Assembly (NCBI RefSeq): GCF_900143085.1
Contig: NZ_FRCZ01000007.1
Location: 173,750-237,749, forward strand
Length of the DNA: 64,000 bases
Direction: 5' to 3'
From: Gracilibacillus kekensis
GTDB taxonomy: Bacteria > Bacillota > Bacilli > Bacillales > Amphibacillaceae
Below are positions 8,941 to 18,545 of this stretch, piece by piece (position 1 is the stretch's first letter; every line of letters begins with the position of its first letter). The notes under the pieces were generated by a model, which was not told where the DNA came from, ran no database searches, and worked only from the letters and a program-made list of their open reading frames with translations. Position numbers and translations under genes: made by a program.

Positions 8941-10026
8941 ATGCAAGGATTTCTTGTTTTAAACACCGGCGATGTATTAGAAGGACAATGGTTAGGTACA
9001 CCAAAAGAGACAGAAGGAGAACTCGTTTTTAATACCGCAATGACTGGTTATCAAGAGGTAATGACAGATCCTTCCTATGCAGGTCAGATCGTAACCATGA
9101 CATACCCGTTGATTGGAAATTACGGATGGAACGGAATCGATTATGAAAGCATTAAGCCATCATTAAAAGGCTTTATAGTAGCTACACCAAGTCATAATCC
9201 AGAACATTATGAATCAACCAATACATTAGTGGAAATGTTAGATGAGCATGAGATTCCTGCTCTTTCACATATTGATACAAGAGCCTTAACCCGTATTATT
9301 CGTGAGCATGGAGAAGTCTACGGGAAAATCACAACAGAGCCTAGTGAAAAACCGGCGAATACTTCAGTAAACTCGGATATTGTTTCAACGGTTTCGGTAA
9401 CTCAAAAAGAAATGTATAAGACGAAAAACCCGGCAAATTATCCTACCCCACATGTAGTTGTGATGGATTTTGGTTATAAACATTCTATTGCACATTCACT
9501 ATTAGAATTGGGTTGTGATGTGACAGTGGTTCCATATAATACAACTTTTATTGAAATACAGTCTATCGATCCAGACGGTGTATTATTATCAAATGGACCT
9601 GGAGATCCAAAAGCATTATCCCATCTGTCCAGTAATATTAAGAAAATATCGGAAAACTTTCCAACAATGGGTATCTGTTTAGGTCATCAGCTTGTTGCAC
9701 TAGCACATGGTGCCACAACGAAACGTTTACCTTATGGTCACAGAGGAAGCAATCATCCTGTCAAAGACTTACAGACAGGAAAAGTAATGATTACCTCGCA
9801 AAATCATGGCTATGTAGTTGATTATGATTCCGTGAATATGGAAAACTGGTATGTTTCACACGTCAACGTTAATGACAAATCCGTGGAGGGTTTAAAGCAT
9901 AAAAATCTAGCCTTGATGACGGTGCAGTTTCACCCTGAGGCACATCCAGGTCCGATTGATACCCACCATTTATTCGTAGATTTTATACAGCAGTTTATTA
10001 CTAAGGGAGAGAAACAGCATGCCTAA
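8941..10026 (+). CDS. carA: Carbamoyl-phosphate synthase small (glutaminase) subunit
   Basis: 361 residues. The class-I glutamine amidotransferase half supplies ammonia to CarB. The nucleophile is Cys246 in MGICLGHQ, and the catalytic His/Glu pair is in VQFHPEAHPGP near residue 332. The N-terminal domain (1-150) carries the family FNTAMTGYQEVMTDPSY block. ATG 8941 follows GGAGGAGAGG. It overlaps carB by eight bases. Its position with argF indicates the arginine-specific copy; Bacilli usually carry a second, pyrimidine-regulated pair elsewhere. Confidence 0.96.
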   Translation: MQGFLVLNTGDVLEGQWLGTPKETEGELVFNTAMTGYQEVMTDPSYAGQIVTMTYPLIGNYGWNGIDYESIKPSLKGFIVATPSHNPEHYESTNTLVEMLDEHEIPALSHIDTRALTRIIREHGEVYGKITTEPSEKPANTSVNSDIVSTVSVTQKEMYKTKNPANYPTPHVVVMDFGYKHSIAHSLLELGCDVTVVPYNTTFIEIQSIDPDGVLLSNGPGDPKALSHLSSNIKKISENFPTMGICLGHQLVALAHGATTKRLPYGHRGSNHPVKDLQTGKVMITSQNHGYVVDYDSVNMENWYVSHVNVNDKSVEGLKHKNLALMTVQFHPEAHPGPIDTHHLFVDFIQQFITKGEKQHA

Positions 10027-13000
10027 GAAAGACGACATAAAGAAAGTATTAGTAATTGGCTCCGGCCCAATCGTTATTGGGCAGGCAGCAGAGTTTGATT
10101 ACGCTGGAACACAAGCATGTCTTGCCTTAAAAGAGGACGGCGTAGAAGTTATTTTAGTAAATAATAATCCAGCAACAATTATGACAGATGAAAATATAGC
10201 AGATAAAGTGTATCTAGAACCACTTACTTGTGAGTCGATTACAAAGATCATCGAAAAAGAACGACCGGATGGGGTCTTACCGACACTTGGAGGTCAAACC
10301 GGTTTGAATATGGCTGTTTTATTAGATGAAGCAGGCGTATTGGAGAAATATCATGTTACATTACTTGGAACTCCGCTTGAAACCATTCAAAAAGGGGAAG
10401 ACCGTGAAATTTTTAAATCAATGATGAAGGATATTGAGGAGCCTGTTGCCGAAAGTTTGTCTACTTCTTCCATCGATGAAGCGGTCGACTTTGCTAGTAA
10501 AATCGGTTATCCGATGATCGTTAGACCTGCCTATACACTAGGTGGAGCTGGTGGAGGTATTGCAGATAATGAAGCAGAACTCCGTAAAATTGTAAAAAAT
10601 GGCCTCCATTATAGTCCAATCAGCCAAGTTTTAATTGAACAAAGTGTAAAAGGCTGGAAGGAACTCGAATATGAAGTAATGCGTGATTCCAATGATACCT
10701 GTATTATCGTTTGTAATATGGAGAACTTTGATCCAGTTGGTGTGCATACAGGAGATAGTATTGTTGTTGCACCATCACAAACGTTAACAGATCGTCAGTA
10801 TCAAATGTTACGTACCTCCTCTGTCAGAGTGATACGTGAATTAGGTGTAATTGGTGGATGTAACATTCAATTTGCGCTTAATCCTGAAAACGATGATTAT
10901 ATTATTATCGAGGTAAACCCACGGGTAAGTCGTTCCAGTGCCTTAGCTTCAAAAGCTACAGGCTATCCAATTGCTCGAATTGCTGCGAAAGTCGCATTAG
11001 GCTATCACCTTGATGAAGTAATTAATCCAATCACTGGTGATACATATGCCAGTTTTGAGCCTGCCATTGATTATATCGCAGCTAAAATTCCACGCTGGCC
11101 TTTTGATAAATTTACCCAAGCTGATCGCTTATTAGGTACACAGATGAAGGCAACAGGTGAAGTGATGTCTCTAGCTCGTAATTTCCCTACGGCAATCAAT
11201 AAAGCGATACGCTCATTGGAAATTGGTCTTGATTCGTTACACCTGCCAGGAGTGGAAAAATTAGCAGAACAAGAACTCCATAAAGCTCTGGACCAGGCAA
11301 CAGATGAACGGTTATTCGTCGTTGCAGAAGCTTTACGAAGAGGAATGACAGTAGATCAGATTCATGATATTACACAAATCAATAACTACTTTTTATATGA
11401 ATTAGAAGCAATGATTAACAAAGAAAAAGAAATCCAGGCAAAAGAATGGAAAGACATTGGTGCCCAAGATTTAAAGGATGCTAAATCGTTTGGAATTTCC
11501 GATATTACTCTATCCAAATTATTATCTGTTGACCTAGCGGATATCCAGAAAAAAATAAAATCAGAACAATTGGCACCATCTTATAAAATGGTCGATACAT
11601 GTGCGGCAGAATTTTCTGCGGAAACACCTTATTTCTATAGTTCCTGGAATGAATGGGATGAGGTAGAGGCCTTAGAAGGCAACAAGCGAATGGTTGTTTT
11701 AGGATCAGGTCCAATCCGAATCGGACAAGGGGTTGAATTTGATTATTGTTCCGTTCATGCTGCGAAATCCTTACAAGGCCAAGGAATTGATGCAGTAGTC
11801 ATTAATAATAACCCGGAAACAGTGAGTACGGATTTCAATACAGCAGATCACTTATATTTTGAGCCGTTAACTGTTGAAGATGTGTTGCATGTCATCGAAA
11901 AAGAGAAAGCACAAGAAGTACTTGTTCAATTTGGCGGACAGACGGCTATTAATCTAGCAGATGGGTTAGAAAGAGCTGGCATCAAAATAGCCGGCACTGA
12001 TCTTAAAGCGATTGAGGCTGTTGAAGATCGGGATCTATTTTATCAACTATTACAACGATTAAATGTACCACATATTCCTGGTGATACAGTGATGGCGGTG
12101 GAAGATGCAAAAACAGTGGCTAAGAAGATCGGTTATCCAATCCTTATGCGTCCTTCTTATGTAATTGGTGGGCAAGGAATGGTGATTTTACACAATGAAA
12201 ATCAACTTACTGAGTATCTTGCCAATTTAGAAGCAAATGCTCAAGGAAATAGAATCTTCCCATTACTTATCGACCGTTATATTGAAGGATATGAAGTAGA
12301 GATTGATGCCATTTGTGATGGCTCCGATATATTAATTCCAGGGATCTTTGAACATGTTGAAAAAGCTGGTGTGCATTCAGGGGATAGTGTTGCTATTTTT
12401 CCAGCACCAAATTTAACGAAAGAAATCAAGCAGACAATCGAATTATATGCTCAAAAAATCTCTAAAGCATTGAATGTTAAAGGGATTATGAATATCCAAT
12501 TTGTACTAAGTGAAGATCGCAAAACGATTTATGTATTAGAAGTCAATCCACGTGCATCTCGTACAGTACCAATTGCTAGCAAGGTAACTGGTGTACCAAT
12601 GGTAGATCTTGCAACTCGTGTGCAAATGGGAGAAACGCTTGGTAATCAAGATTGGAAACTTGGCTTACATGAAGATGTTCCCTATTATGCAGTGAAAATG
12701 CCTGTCTTTTCTACTAATAAATTGCCTGGTGTAGACCCAATATTAGGGCCAGAAATGAAATCAACAGGAGAGGCAATTGGGTTAGGCTCAACGGTAGATC
12801 AAGCGATGGCAAAAGCATTCGGCTGGAAAGAGGACAGTTTGAAACGATTAAAAAGCCAAGATAAAATTTTCTTATCCTTAACCAAACTAGATTCTTCACT
12901 AATACACCAATTAAAAGCATTGGATGTATCAGTAGTAGCAGATGAGGAAACGACAAAATTATTAGCTGAACATGAAATAACGGTTGCCGAAACAGTCGAT

Positions 13001-13255
13001 TTAGCAACGGCAGAGAAAAACTGTCTCGATGAAAAATATGCATTCATTGTTGATACACATCGTACCGGTGAAAAAGATCACCACGTGACATTGAGAGAAG
13101 CAGCATTACGTTCAGATACGATTCACTTTACAGCAAACGATACGTTAACATCTTATTTGACAGCAACAAAAGTTTTATTAGAGTCTCCTTTATCGATTCA
13201 GAGTTATCGTAAAGGACAAACCGATTTGAATAAAAAGGAGCATACCATGCCATGA
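10019..13255 (+). CDS. carB: Carbamoyl-phosphate synthase large subunit
   Basis: 1078 residues, the usual full length. Two homologous ATP-grasp halves (about 1-400 and 550-930) carry the repeated GSGPIVIGQAAEFDYAGTQA and GSGPIRIGQGVEFDYCSVHA blocks and the IIEVNPRVSRSS / VLEVNPRASRTV metal-binding signatures. An oligomerisation linker lies between them, and the C-terminal MGS-like allosteric domain starts at about 940. It makes carbamoyl phosphate from bicarbonate, CarA-derived ammonia and two ATP. Its start overlaps carA and its stop overlaps argF (ATGA), so the three genes are translated as a coupled unit dedicated to citrulline and arginine synthesis. Confidence 0.97.
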   Translation: MPKKDDIKKVLVIGSGPIVIGQAAEFDYAGTQACLALKEDGVEVILVNNNPATIMTDENIADKVYLEPLTCESITKIIEKERPDGVLPTLGGQTGLNMAVLLDEAGVLEKYHVTLLGTPLETIQKGEDREIFKSMMKDIEEPVAESLSTSSIDEAVDFASKIGYPMIVRPAYTLGGAGGGIADNEAELRKIVKNGLHYSPISQVLIEQSVKGWKELEYEVMRDSNDTCIIVCNMENFDPVGVHTGDSIVVAPSQTLTDRQYQMLRTSSVRVIRELGVIGGCNIQFALNPENDDYIIIEVNPRVSRSSALASKATGYPIARIAAKVALGYHLDEVINPITGDTYASFEPAIDYIAAKIPRWPFDKFTQADRLLGTQMKATGEVMSLARNFPTAINKAIRSLEIGLDSLHLPGVEKLAEQELHKALDQATDERLFVVAEALRRGMTVDQIHDITQINNYFLYELEAMINKEKEIQAKEWKDIGAQDLKDAKSFGISDITLSKLLSVDLADIQKKIKSEQLAPSYKMVDTCAAEFSAETPYFYSSWNEWDEVEALEGNKRMVVLGSGPIRIGQGVEFDYCSVHAAKSLQGQGIDAVVINNNPETVSTDFNTADHLYFEPLTVEDVLHVIEKEKAQEVLVQFGGQTAINLADGLERAGIKIAGTDLKAIEAVEDRDLFYQLLQRLNVPHIPGDTVMAVEDAKTVAKKIGYPILMRPSYVIGGQGMVILHNENQLTEYLANLEANAQGNRIFPLLIDRYIEGYEVEIDAICDGSDILIPGIFEHVEKAGVHSGDSVAIFPAPNLTKEIKQTIELYAQKISKALNVKGIMNIQFVLSEDRKTIYVLEVNPRASRTVPIASKVTGVPMVDLATRVQMGETLGNQDWKLGLHEDVPYYAVKMPVFSTNKLPGVDPILGPEMKSTGEAIGLGSTVDQAMAKAFGWKEDSLKRLKSQDKIFLSLTKLDSSLIHQLKALDVSVVADEETTKLLAEHEITVAETVDLATAEKNCLDEKYAFIVDTHRTGEKDHHVTLREAALRSDTIHFTANDTLTSYLTATKVLLESPLSIQSYRKGQTDLNKKEHTMP

Positions 13256-14187
13256 GTTTTAAAGAACAGTTAAAAGGAAGAGATCTATTAACACTTGCAG
13301 ATTACTCAAAGGCTGAAATAGCATATCTTCTGGGACTTGCAACGAAAATCAAAAAGAAGCGTAAAAACGGTGAAGTGTATCAACCACTTAAAGGTAAAAC
13401 ATTAGGAATGATCTTTGAAAAATCGTCGACTCGTACCCGTGTTTCATTTGAAGCGGGTATCTATCAATTAGGTGGAACTGGATTGTTCTTAAGTTCAAAC
13501 GATATTCAAATTGGACGCGGTGAGCCGATTTCGGATACCGCAAAGGTGTTGTCAGGATATTTAGATGGTATTATGATTCGTACCTTTTCTCAAAAAGATG
13601 TAGAAGATCTGGCCGAAAATGCAACAATCCCAGTCATCAATGGTTTAACAGATGATTATCACCCATGTCAGGTTTTAGCAGATCTCCAGACGATTAAAGA
13701 GAAAAAAGGTGAACTAGAAGGTTTAAAGCTTGCTTACATCGGTGACGGGAACAATATGGCACATTCCTTGATGATCGGCTGTGCAAAAATGGGAATCGAT
13801 GTTGCAATAGCTGCTCCAGACGGGTACCAACCGAAAGGTGAAATTACAGAGCATGCCAAAAGTTTTGCAGATGGAAGCGAAGTTTTGATCACAGATGATC
13901 CGATCGAAGCAGTAAAAAATGCCGATGTGATTTACTCTGATGTATGGGCAAGTATGGGGCAAGAGCAAGAACAAAAGTTGCGTGAAAAAGCTTTTGCAAT
14001 GTATCAAGTGAACACAGAATTATTCTCACATGCTCATGATGACGCGATTTTTATGCATTGTTTGCCGGCACACAGAGGGGAAGAGGTTACAACTGAGATT
14101 ATAGATGGTCCTCAATCTGTCGTTTTTGAAGAAGCGGAAAACAGATTACACGCACAAAAAGCGCTAATGGTAGCCCTTATGGGTTAA
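13252..14187 (+). CDS. argF: Ornithine carbamoyltransferase
   Basis: 311 residues. It transfers the carbamoyl group from carbamoyl phosphate to ornithine to give citrulline, the substrate of ArgG. The carbamoyl-phosphate site is SSTRTR at about residue 58-63; further motifs are DDYHPCQVLADLQT (about 130) and the catalytic HCLPAHRGEEV (about 269). ATG overlaps the carB stop by four bases. Being downstream of carAB in an arginine unit favours the anabolic role (argF) over catabolic arcB. A terminator follows at 14196. Confidence 0.96.
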   Translation: MSFKEQLKGRDLLTLADYSKAEIAYLLGLATKIKKKRKNGEVYQPLKGKTLGMIFEKSSTRTRVSFEAGIYQLGGTGLFLSSNDIQIGRGEPISDTAKVLSGYLDGIMIRTFSQKDVEDLAENATIPVINGLTDDYHPCQVLADLQTIKEKKGELEGLKLAYIGDGNNMAHSLMIGCAKMGIDVAIAAPDGYQPKGEITEHAKSFADGSEVLITDDPIEAVKNADVIYSDVWASMGQEQEQKLREKAFAMYQVNTELFSHAHDDAIFMHCLPAHRGEEVTTEIIDGPQSVVFEEAENRLHAQKALMVALMG

Positions 14188-14195
14188 CTGGTAAC

Positions 14196-14231
14196 GTTAG
14201 ATCTCTTGGTAAAAGAGATCTAACTTTTTTT
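14196..14231 (+). terminator. carAB-argF intrinsic terminator
   Basis: 12-bp stem GTTAGATCTCTT / AAGAGATCTAAC with a 5-nt loop and seven Ts. Confidence 0.9.
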
Positions 14232-14308
14232 GCGTTTGCAGTTCATATTTTGTTATTGCTATAATAAAGATTAATTGTGTGCCATAAAAATTAAAGGATT
14301 GATCTCAA

Positions 14309-15265
14309 ATGAATAAACAACTGATCTTAAAAGAACTACAACAAATTATAAATCCAGAACATATTTTAATAGATGAACATTTAAAAAATCATACGTATAC
14401 CAAGCTCGGTGGGAAAGCTGATTTTTTTGTAACGCCCGCTAATGTCGAAGAAGTACAAGAGCTGATTCGTTATGCAAATAAAACGGATATTCCTTTTACC
14501 TTATTAGGCAATGGCTCGAATGTAATTGTTCGAGATGGTGGAATACGGGGAATAGTTTTGAGTTTGAAACGATTTTTGGATATCCGTAGAGAAGGAAATA
14601 AAGTGGTTGCAGAAAGTGGGGCACGAATCATTGATGCCTCTCGCTTTGCTTTGTCAGAAAATTTAACAGGATTAGAATTTGCATGTGGCATTCCAGGAAC
14701 CGTGGGTGGTGCGCTCTATATGAATGCGGGTGCTTACGGTGGGGAAGTAAAAGACTGTTTAGAAAGTGCGCTTATTGTCGATTCTAGAGGTGATGTGCAT
14801 CGACTGGCAGCTGAGGACTTTGACTTGGATTACAGAACAAGTAATATTGCCGAAAAAGGCTATATCGTTTTAGAAGCAACCTTTTCCTTAGAAGCGGGAG
14901 AGTATGAGGACATTAAGGCGATAATGGATGATCTCACCTATAAACGCGAATCCAAACAACCATTAGAATACCCATCTTGTGGAAGTGTCTTCAAACGACC
15001 GCCAGGATATTTTGCAGGGAAACTGATTCAAGATAGTGATTTACAAGGAAAAGGTATTGGTGGAGCAGAAGTATCAACAAAGCACGCCGGTTTCATCGTG
15101 AATAAAAGTAACGCCACTGCAACAGAGTATATTTCTGTAATTGAAATGGTTCAAAAGACAGTAAAAGCGAAATTTGATGTTGAATTAGAGCGAGAAGTAC
15201 GAATTCTAGGTGAGGACGAAACTCTTACGGACAAAAATCGTGTTAATTCTTCAAAGTGTCCGTAA
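14309..15265 (+). CDS. murB: UDP-N-acetylenolpyruvoylglucosamine reductase
   Basis: 318 residues. This FAD enzyme reduces UDP-GlcNAc-enolpyruvate to UDP-MurNAc with NADPH in peptidoglycan precursor synthesis. The FAD-binding type-4 domain shows [12 protein letters not shown] (about 31), [15 protein letters not shown] (about 70) and [20 protein letters not shown] (about 129). The C-terminal substrate domain has [20 protein letters not shown] (about 222) with the catalytic Ser, and KHAGFIVN. This is the short, type II arrangement of Bacilli. It is a single gene here, away from the division cluster. Its last 23 bases overlap the 3' end of the convergent NERD gene. Confidence 0.93.
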   Translation: MNKQLILKELQQIINPEHILIDEHLKNHTYTKLGGKADFFVTPANVEEVQELIRYANKTDIPFTLLGNGSNVIVRDGGIRGIVLSLKRFLDIRREGNKVVAESGARIIDASRFALSENLTGLEFACGIPGTVGGALYMNAGAYGGEVKDCLESALIVDSRGDVHRLAAEDFDLDYRTSNIAEKGYIVLEATFSLEAGEYEDIKAIMDDLTYKRESKQPLEYPSCGSVFKRPPGYFAGKLIQDSDLQGKGIGGAEVSTKHAGFIVNKSNATATEYISVIEMVQKTVKAKFDVELEREVRILGEDETLTDKNRVNSSKCP

Positions 15266-16181
15266 GATTGTTGTAGTCAACATAATGGATCCATTTATGG
15301 GAGCCGACTGCTTTGAAATTTTTATCCATAAATCGCTTTATACTCTTTTGTGAATATTCTTTTCCGCACCAGTCATAAACGATATTAGTCGTCACCTTTT
15401 CATCAGGAAAGAGAAGCTGAAATTCACGAATATTTCTTAATACTGCTTCATGTACCTGCTCATTGCTATGACACTGCAAGCAAACAGCGTTTCTTCCTTC
15501 TATTTTCATAGACAAGCCTCTACATTCATAACATCGCTGTCCTTTTTTTAATTGATCATAATGAAATTTAGGGATCTGTGGATGTGGATAGGCGCCGATA
15601 TCTAAAGAGATGAGTTGTTGCGCCAATTTTAGCTGTGAAGAGTTTGCTGGCAGTCTTTCATTTAGGGATGAGATAAAACGAGATATTTGAGTGGGAAAAA
15701 TGAAATGCTGATTAATTGGAGCCTGGTAGAGGGTAAACTCTGGATGGGTAAAAACAGTATAACTTTCTACTGGAAGATTACGGTTGAGTTTTTCCATCAG
15801 TTGCCGCATTAAAGTTTCATTTCGCTTTAGTTGTAAAAGGGGATTGCTAATTTCCTTATTCGGCAGCTTAAACCAGCGTTTATCGGAAAGCTTATAATCA
15901 CCAGGAAAATTTTTAGCATCCAGTAAAATCAATTCTTCTCCAGTAAATAGAAGTGAATCCATTTGAAAGGAAGTAGTACCAATTTCGAAACGCAAGTCAC
16001 TTAATACATAAAAGGAATCTGATAAACCCGTTTGTAAAGCCTGTTCTAACCTTAACTCTCCTTCATAACCGAGCAGAAGGTTATGATAATACGTTTCTTC
16101 TTTCTTTGAAAAACTTATCCTCAAGTGCAAAGCATCTAAAATCGTTAATTCATAAGGTTTCTCTAAATGTTTTACAATCAT
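15243..16181 (-). CDS. NERD domain protein with zinc-ribbon
   Basis: 312 residues from the ATG at 16181, chosen because AAGGAG lies 8 bases upstream; an in-frame ATG at 16199 would place that site inside the gene. The N-terminal half (about 40-150) matches the nuclease-related NERD domain ([14 protein letters not shown], then [14 protein letters not shown] with the Asp/Lys of a restriction-endonuclease-like core). A CYECRG...CLQCHS pair (about 217-237) looks like a zinc ribbon, and a C-terminal helical region ends the protein. NERD proteins are presumed DNA-processing enzymes with no settled role. It follows a pspC-like gene whose TAA overlaps the upstream ATG, so the two are cotranscribed. 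The end overlaps murB. Confidence 0.8.
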   Translation of the reverse strand: MIVKHLEKPYELTILDALHLRISFSKKEETYYHNLLLGYEGELRLEQALQTGLSDSFYVLSDLRFEIGTTSFQMDSLLFTGEELILLDAKNFPGDYKLSDKRWFKLPNKEISNPLLQLKRNETLMRQLMEKLNRNLPVESYTVFTHPEFTLYQAPINQHFIFPTQISRFISSLNERLPANSSQLKLAQQLISLDIGAYPHPQIPKFHYDQLKKGQRCYECRGLSMKIEGRNAVCLQCHSNEQVHEAVLRNIREFQLLFPDEKVTTNIVYDWCGKEYSQKSIKRFMDKNFKAVGSHKWIHYVDYNNLTDTLKN

Positions 16182-16198
16182 TGCATTGCTCCTTTTCA

Positions 16199-16378
16199 TT
16201 ACAAGGTTTCTGGGCTAACAGGTAGGGTATTAGCAAGTATCAGATAGATCAACAGATTGCCAGGCAAAAGAAGAAAAATAATCCGAACAGCTAATGAGCT
16301 TATTTCAAAAAAAGCCGCAATCCCCCCACATACTCCAGCTATCGATAGGTCAGCGGAAGATCTCTGTAATTTAGCCAT
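16199..16378 (-). CDS. Small PspC domain membrane protein
   Basis: 59 residues. The sequence after the first ten residues fits the PspC pattern: RSSADLSIAGVCGGIAAFFE with the conserved GVCGGIA, then LAVRIIF and a single membrane helix LLPGNLLIYLILANTLP. PspC domains belong to envelope-stress (phage-shock) proteins that sit in the cytoplasmic membrane. AAGGAG is 11 bases before the ATG. The stop overlaps an ATG of the NERD gene (TAATG), indicating one mRNA. At 59 residues it is easily missed by length filters. The family call is good; the function in this pairing is unknown. Confidence 0.78.
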   Translation of the reverse strand: MAKLQRSSADLSIAGVCGGIAAFFEISSLAVRIIFLLLPGNLLIYLILANTLPVSPETL

Positions 16379-16444
16379 GCATTAATCAACTCCTTTTAAT
16401 ACAAATTTTAACATATACTGATATAAAATCCCAAAACTAATATT

Positions 16445-16473
16445 TTGCAAATCCAACAAAAATTCTATATACT
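16445..16473 (+). promoter_or_regulatory. Promoter of the rib operon
   Basis: -35 TTGCAA (16445-16450), 17-bp spacer, -10 TATACT (16468-16473). It is placed so that transcription starts about 20-25 bases before the FMN aptamer. Confidence 0.6.
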
Positions 16474-16501
16474 TTTACATATAATTAAATATCGATATAT
16501 A

Positions 16502-16640
16502 TTCCTTTGGGGCAGGGTGTAATTCCCGACCGACGGTGATAAAAGCATAGTAGCTTTTTTAGTCCGTGACCCGGATCATTTGTTAAATGTGAAGGTGGAT
16601 TTGGTGTGAATCCAAAGCCGACAGTGAAAGTCTGGATGGG
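16502..16640 (+). promoter_or_regulatory. FMN riboswitch (RFN element)
   Basis: All conserved RFN blocks are present in order: GGGGCAGGGTG (16509), CCGACCGACGGTGAT (about 16526), AGTCCGTGACCC (16561), GGATTTGGTGTGAATCC (about 16597), GCCGACAGT (16617) and GTCTGGATGGGA (16630). FMN binding closes the aptamer; the downstream hairpin at 16749 then terminates transcription before ribD. The variable hairpin after the GGTGAT block is AAAAGC..GCTTTTTT. About 100 bases between aptamer and terminator can serve as antiterminator. Confidence 0.95.
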
Positions 16641-16748
16641 AAAAGGAATTGGTGGAGTAGTGGCTTTTCTATACAGAAAGGCGTACTTTGTGTATTCGGC
16701 ATTTTTGACACTACAAAACCAAGTTTTTCACTATGAATTAATTCAACC

Positions 16749-16784
16749 AAGCCCTAGGTATATGAACCTAGGGCTTTTCTTATT
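16749..16784 (+). terminator. Riboswitch-controlled terminator before ribD
   Basis: 11-bp stem AAGCCCTAGGT / ACCTAGGGCTT with a 6-nt loop and TTTTCTTATTTT tail. It lies between the FMN aptamer and ribD, the expression platform for FMN-dependent attenuation. Confidence 0.88.
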
Positions 16785-16808
16785 TTAGAGATAAAAGGTG
16801 ATGATCGT

Positions 16809-17897
16809 TTGAGAACAAAAGAAGAATGGATGGATCTTGCATTGAATTTGGCGGAGGCGACAATCGGGCAAACGAGTCCAAATCCTTCTGTAGGAGCAGT
16901 TGTTGTAAAAAATGGAGAACTGTTAGGCATCGGAACACATCTCAAAGCAGGAGAAGCACATGCAGAGGTGCATGCCATAGCACAAGCGGGTGAAAAAGCC
17001 AAGGGTGCGGAAGTATATGTCACACTTGAACCCTGTGCACACTATGGCAAAACACCCCCCTGTGCAGAGCTCCTTGTCAAAAGTAAAGTAAAAAAAGTTT
17101 ATATTGCCTGTCTTGATCCAAATCCTAAGGTTGCGGGAAAAGGGGTAAAAATATTAACAGAGGCTGGTATCGAAGTGGAGATTGGTATTGGGGAGCTGAG
17201 AGCCCAAAGAATTAACCAGCACTTTTTTCATAATCAAAACAAAAAGCGTCCATTTATTACGCTTAAAGCAGCGACAACATTAGATGGTAAAACAGCAACC
17301 GTCACGGGCGATAGTAAATGGATCACTTCTGAAAAGGCACGTGAGGATGTTCATAAAGAGCGCCATAAACATGATGCAATCTTAGTAGGACGGCGAACTA
17401 TCGAAAAAGATAATCCGAGTCTGACAACAAGATTGGCTCAAGGTGGAAAAAGTCCAATTCGGATCATTTTAGATACGGAATTAACAATTCAAGACGATTA
17501 CAACGTATTAAAAAATGACACCAATACATGGATTATTTGTGGCAAACAAGCAGACAAAGCAAGTTTTCAGGAAAAGTATCCACATATTAAAGTCATTCAA
17601 ATGGCGACAGCTCAAATAATTCTAAGCGATTTAATGGAAATTTTAGCAGAGGAAAAGATTCAATCGATTTATGTCGAAGGCGGTGCAACCATACATCGGT
17701 CCTTTTTAGAAGAAAACCTGGTCGATGAATGCCATTGGTATATTGCGCCAAAACTATTGGGAGGGCAAGATGCACGATCTGTTATAGGTGGTGACTCTCC
17801 AACTTGGATGAAGAGTGCGCTAGACCTCACATTTACACAGATTGAACAAATCGGAGAAGATCTTAAGATTACAGCTACTCTAAAGGAGGAAGGCTAA
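16809..17897 (+). CDS. ribD: Bifunctional riboflavin deaminase/reductase
   Basis: 362 residues. The N-terminal zinc deaminase (about 1-145) has the HAEVHAI and PCAHYGKTPPC zinc ligands; the C-terminal reductase (about 146-360) has TLDGKTATVTGDSKWIT and YVEGGATIHRSF. Together they convert the pyrimidine from GTP cyclohydrolase II to 5-amino-6-ribitylamino-uracil. The start is TTG at 16809, preceded by AAAGGTGATG; no ATG is available before the conserved N terminus. First gene of ribD-ribE-ribBA-ribH, the canonical Bacillus order, under FMN riboswitch control. The stop overlaps the ribE ATG (TAATG). Confidence 0.95.
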   Translation: MRTKEEWMDLALNLAEATIGQTSPNPSVGAVVVKNGELLGIGTHLKAGEAHAEVHAIAQAGEKAKGAEVYVTLEPCAHYGKTPPCAELLVKSKVKKVYIACLDPNPKVAGKGVKILTEAGIEVEIGIGELRAQRINQHFFHNQNKKRPFITLKAATTLDGKTATVTGDSKWITSEKAREDVHKERHKHDAILVGRRTIEKDNPSLTTRLAQGGKSPIRIILDTELTIQDDYNVLKNDTNTWIICGKQADKASFQEKYPHIKVIQMATAQIILSDLMEILAEEKIQSIYVEGGATIHRSFLEENLVDECHWYIAPKLLGGQDARSVIGGDSPTWMKSALDLTFTQIEQIGEDLKITATLKEEG

Positions 17898-18532
17898 TGT
17901 TTACCGGAATTGTAGAAGAAAAAGGGAAAATTGAATCGATTAAACAGACAAACCAAGCATTACAATTACGAATACATGGCAAAAAAGTGACCGAAGATGT
18001 AGCGGTTGGTGATAGTATTTCGGTGAATGGTGTTTGTCTAACCGTTACAGACTTTGGTGTAAATTGGTTCACAGTCGATGTAATTCCGGAGACCTTTCGT
18101 AGCTCATCATTAGCAAAGCTTGTAAGCCAATCATCCGTCAATCTTGAGAGGGCAATGCATGCTAATGGCAGATTCGGAGGCCATTTTGTCTCAGGCCATG
18201 TTGATGCAGTTGGAACAATCGAAAGAACATGGCTAGAAGATAATGCTAAATATTATTATATCAGTGTGAACGAAACACGCTATATTTCATTAAAAGGCTC
18301 GGTTTCAGTCGATGGTACTTCACTCACTGTATTTGGTGTCGATGATAATGGTTTTACGATTTCGCTGATTCCTGAAACGCAGCAAGCCACTATACTGGGC
18401 ACCAAGCAACAAGGAGATATTGTGAACGTTGAATTCGATATGCTAGCCAAATATATGGAGCGTCTCCTTCAATCAAGCAATAACCAACCATCAGCTATAA
18501 CAGAAGAAAAACTAAAACAGTACGGATTTTAA
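17897..18532 (+). CDS. ribE: Riboflavin synthase, alpha subunit
   Basis: 211 residues made of two homologous lumazine-binding barrels (about 1-95 and 96-200), each with the repeated [13 protein letters not shown] / [15 protein letters not shown] motif. It starts [10 protein letters not shown] like nearly all members. The enzyme dismutates two dimethyl-ribityllumazines to riboflavin. It starts within the ribD stop codon; ribBA follows 13 bases downstream. The C-terminal ~15 residues extend past the second barrel. Confidence 0.95.
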   Translation: MFTGIVEEKGKIESIKQTNQALQLRIHGKKVTEDVAVGDSISVNGVCLTVTDFGVNWFTVDVIPETFRSSSLAKLVSQSSVNLERAMHANGRFGGHFVSGHVDAVGTIERTWLEDNAKYYYISVNETRYISLKGSVSVDGTSLTVFGVDDNGFTISLIPETQQATILGTKQQGDIVNVEFDMLAKYMERLLQSSNNQPSAITEEKLKQYGF

Positions 18533-18545
18533 GGAGGTGCTGACA

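Noticed and set aside
12714..13047. 109- and 82-residue ORFs opposite carB
   Set aside because: Shadows of carB on the other strand with no start signal; carB is full length and conserved.
16606..16788. 60-residue ORF in the FMN riboswitch leader
   Set aside because: It overlaps the aptamer and the terminator; sequence is explained by the riboswitch.
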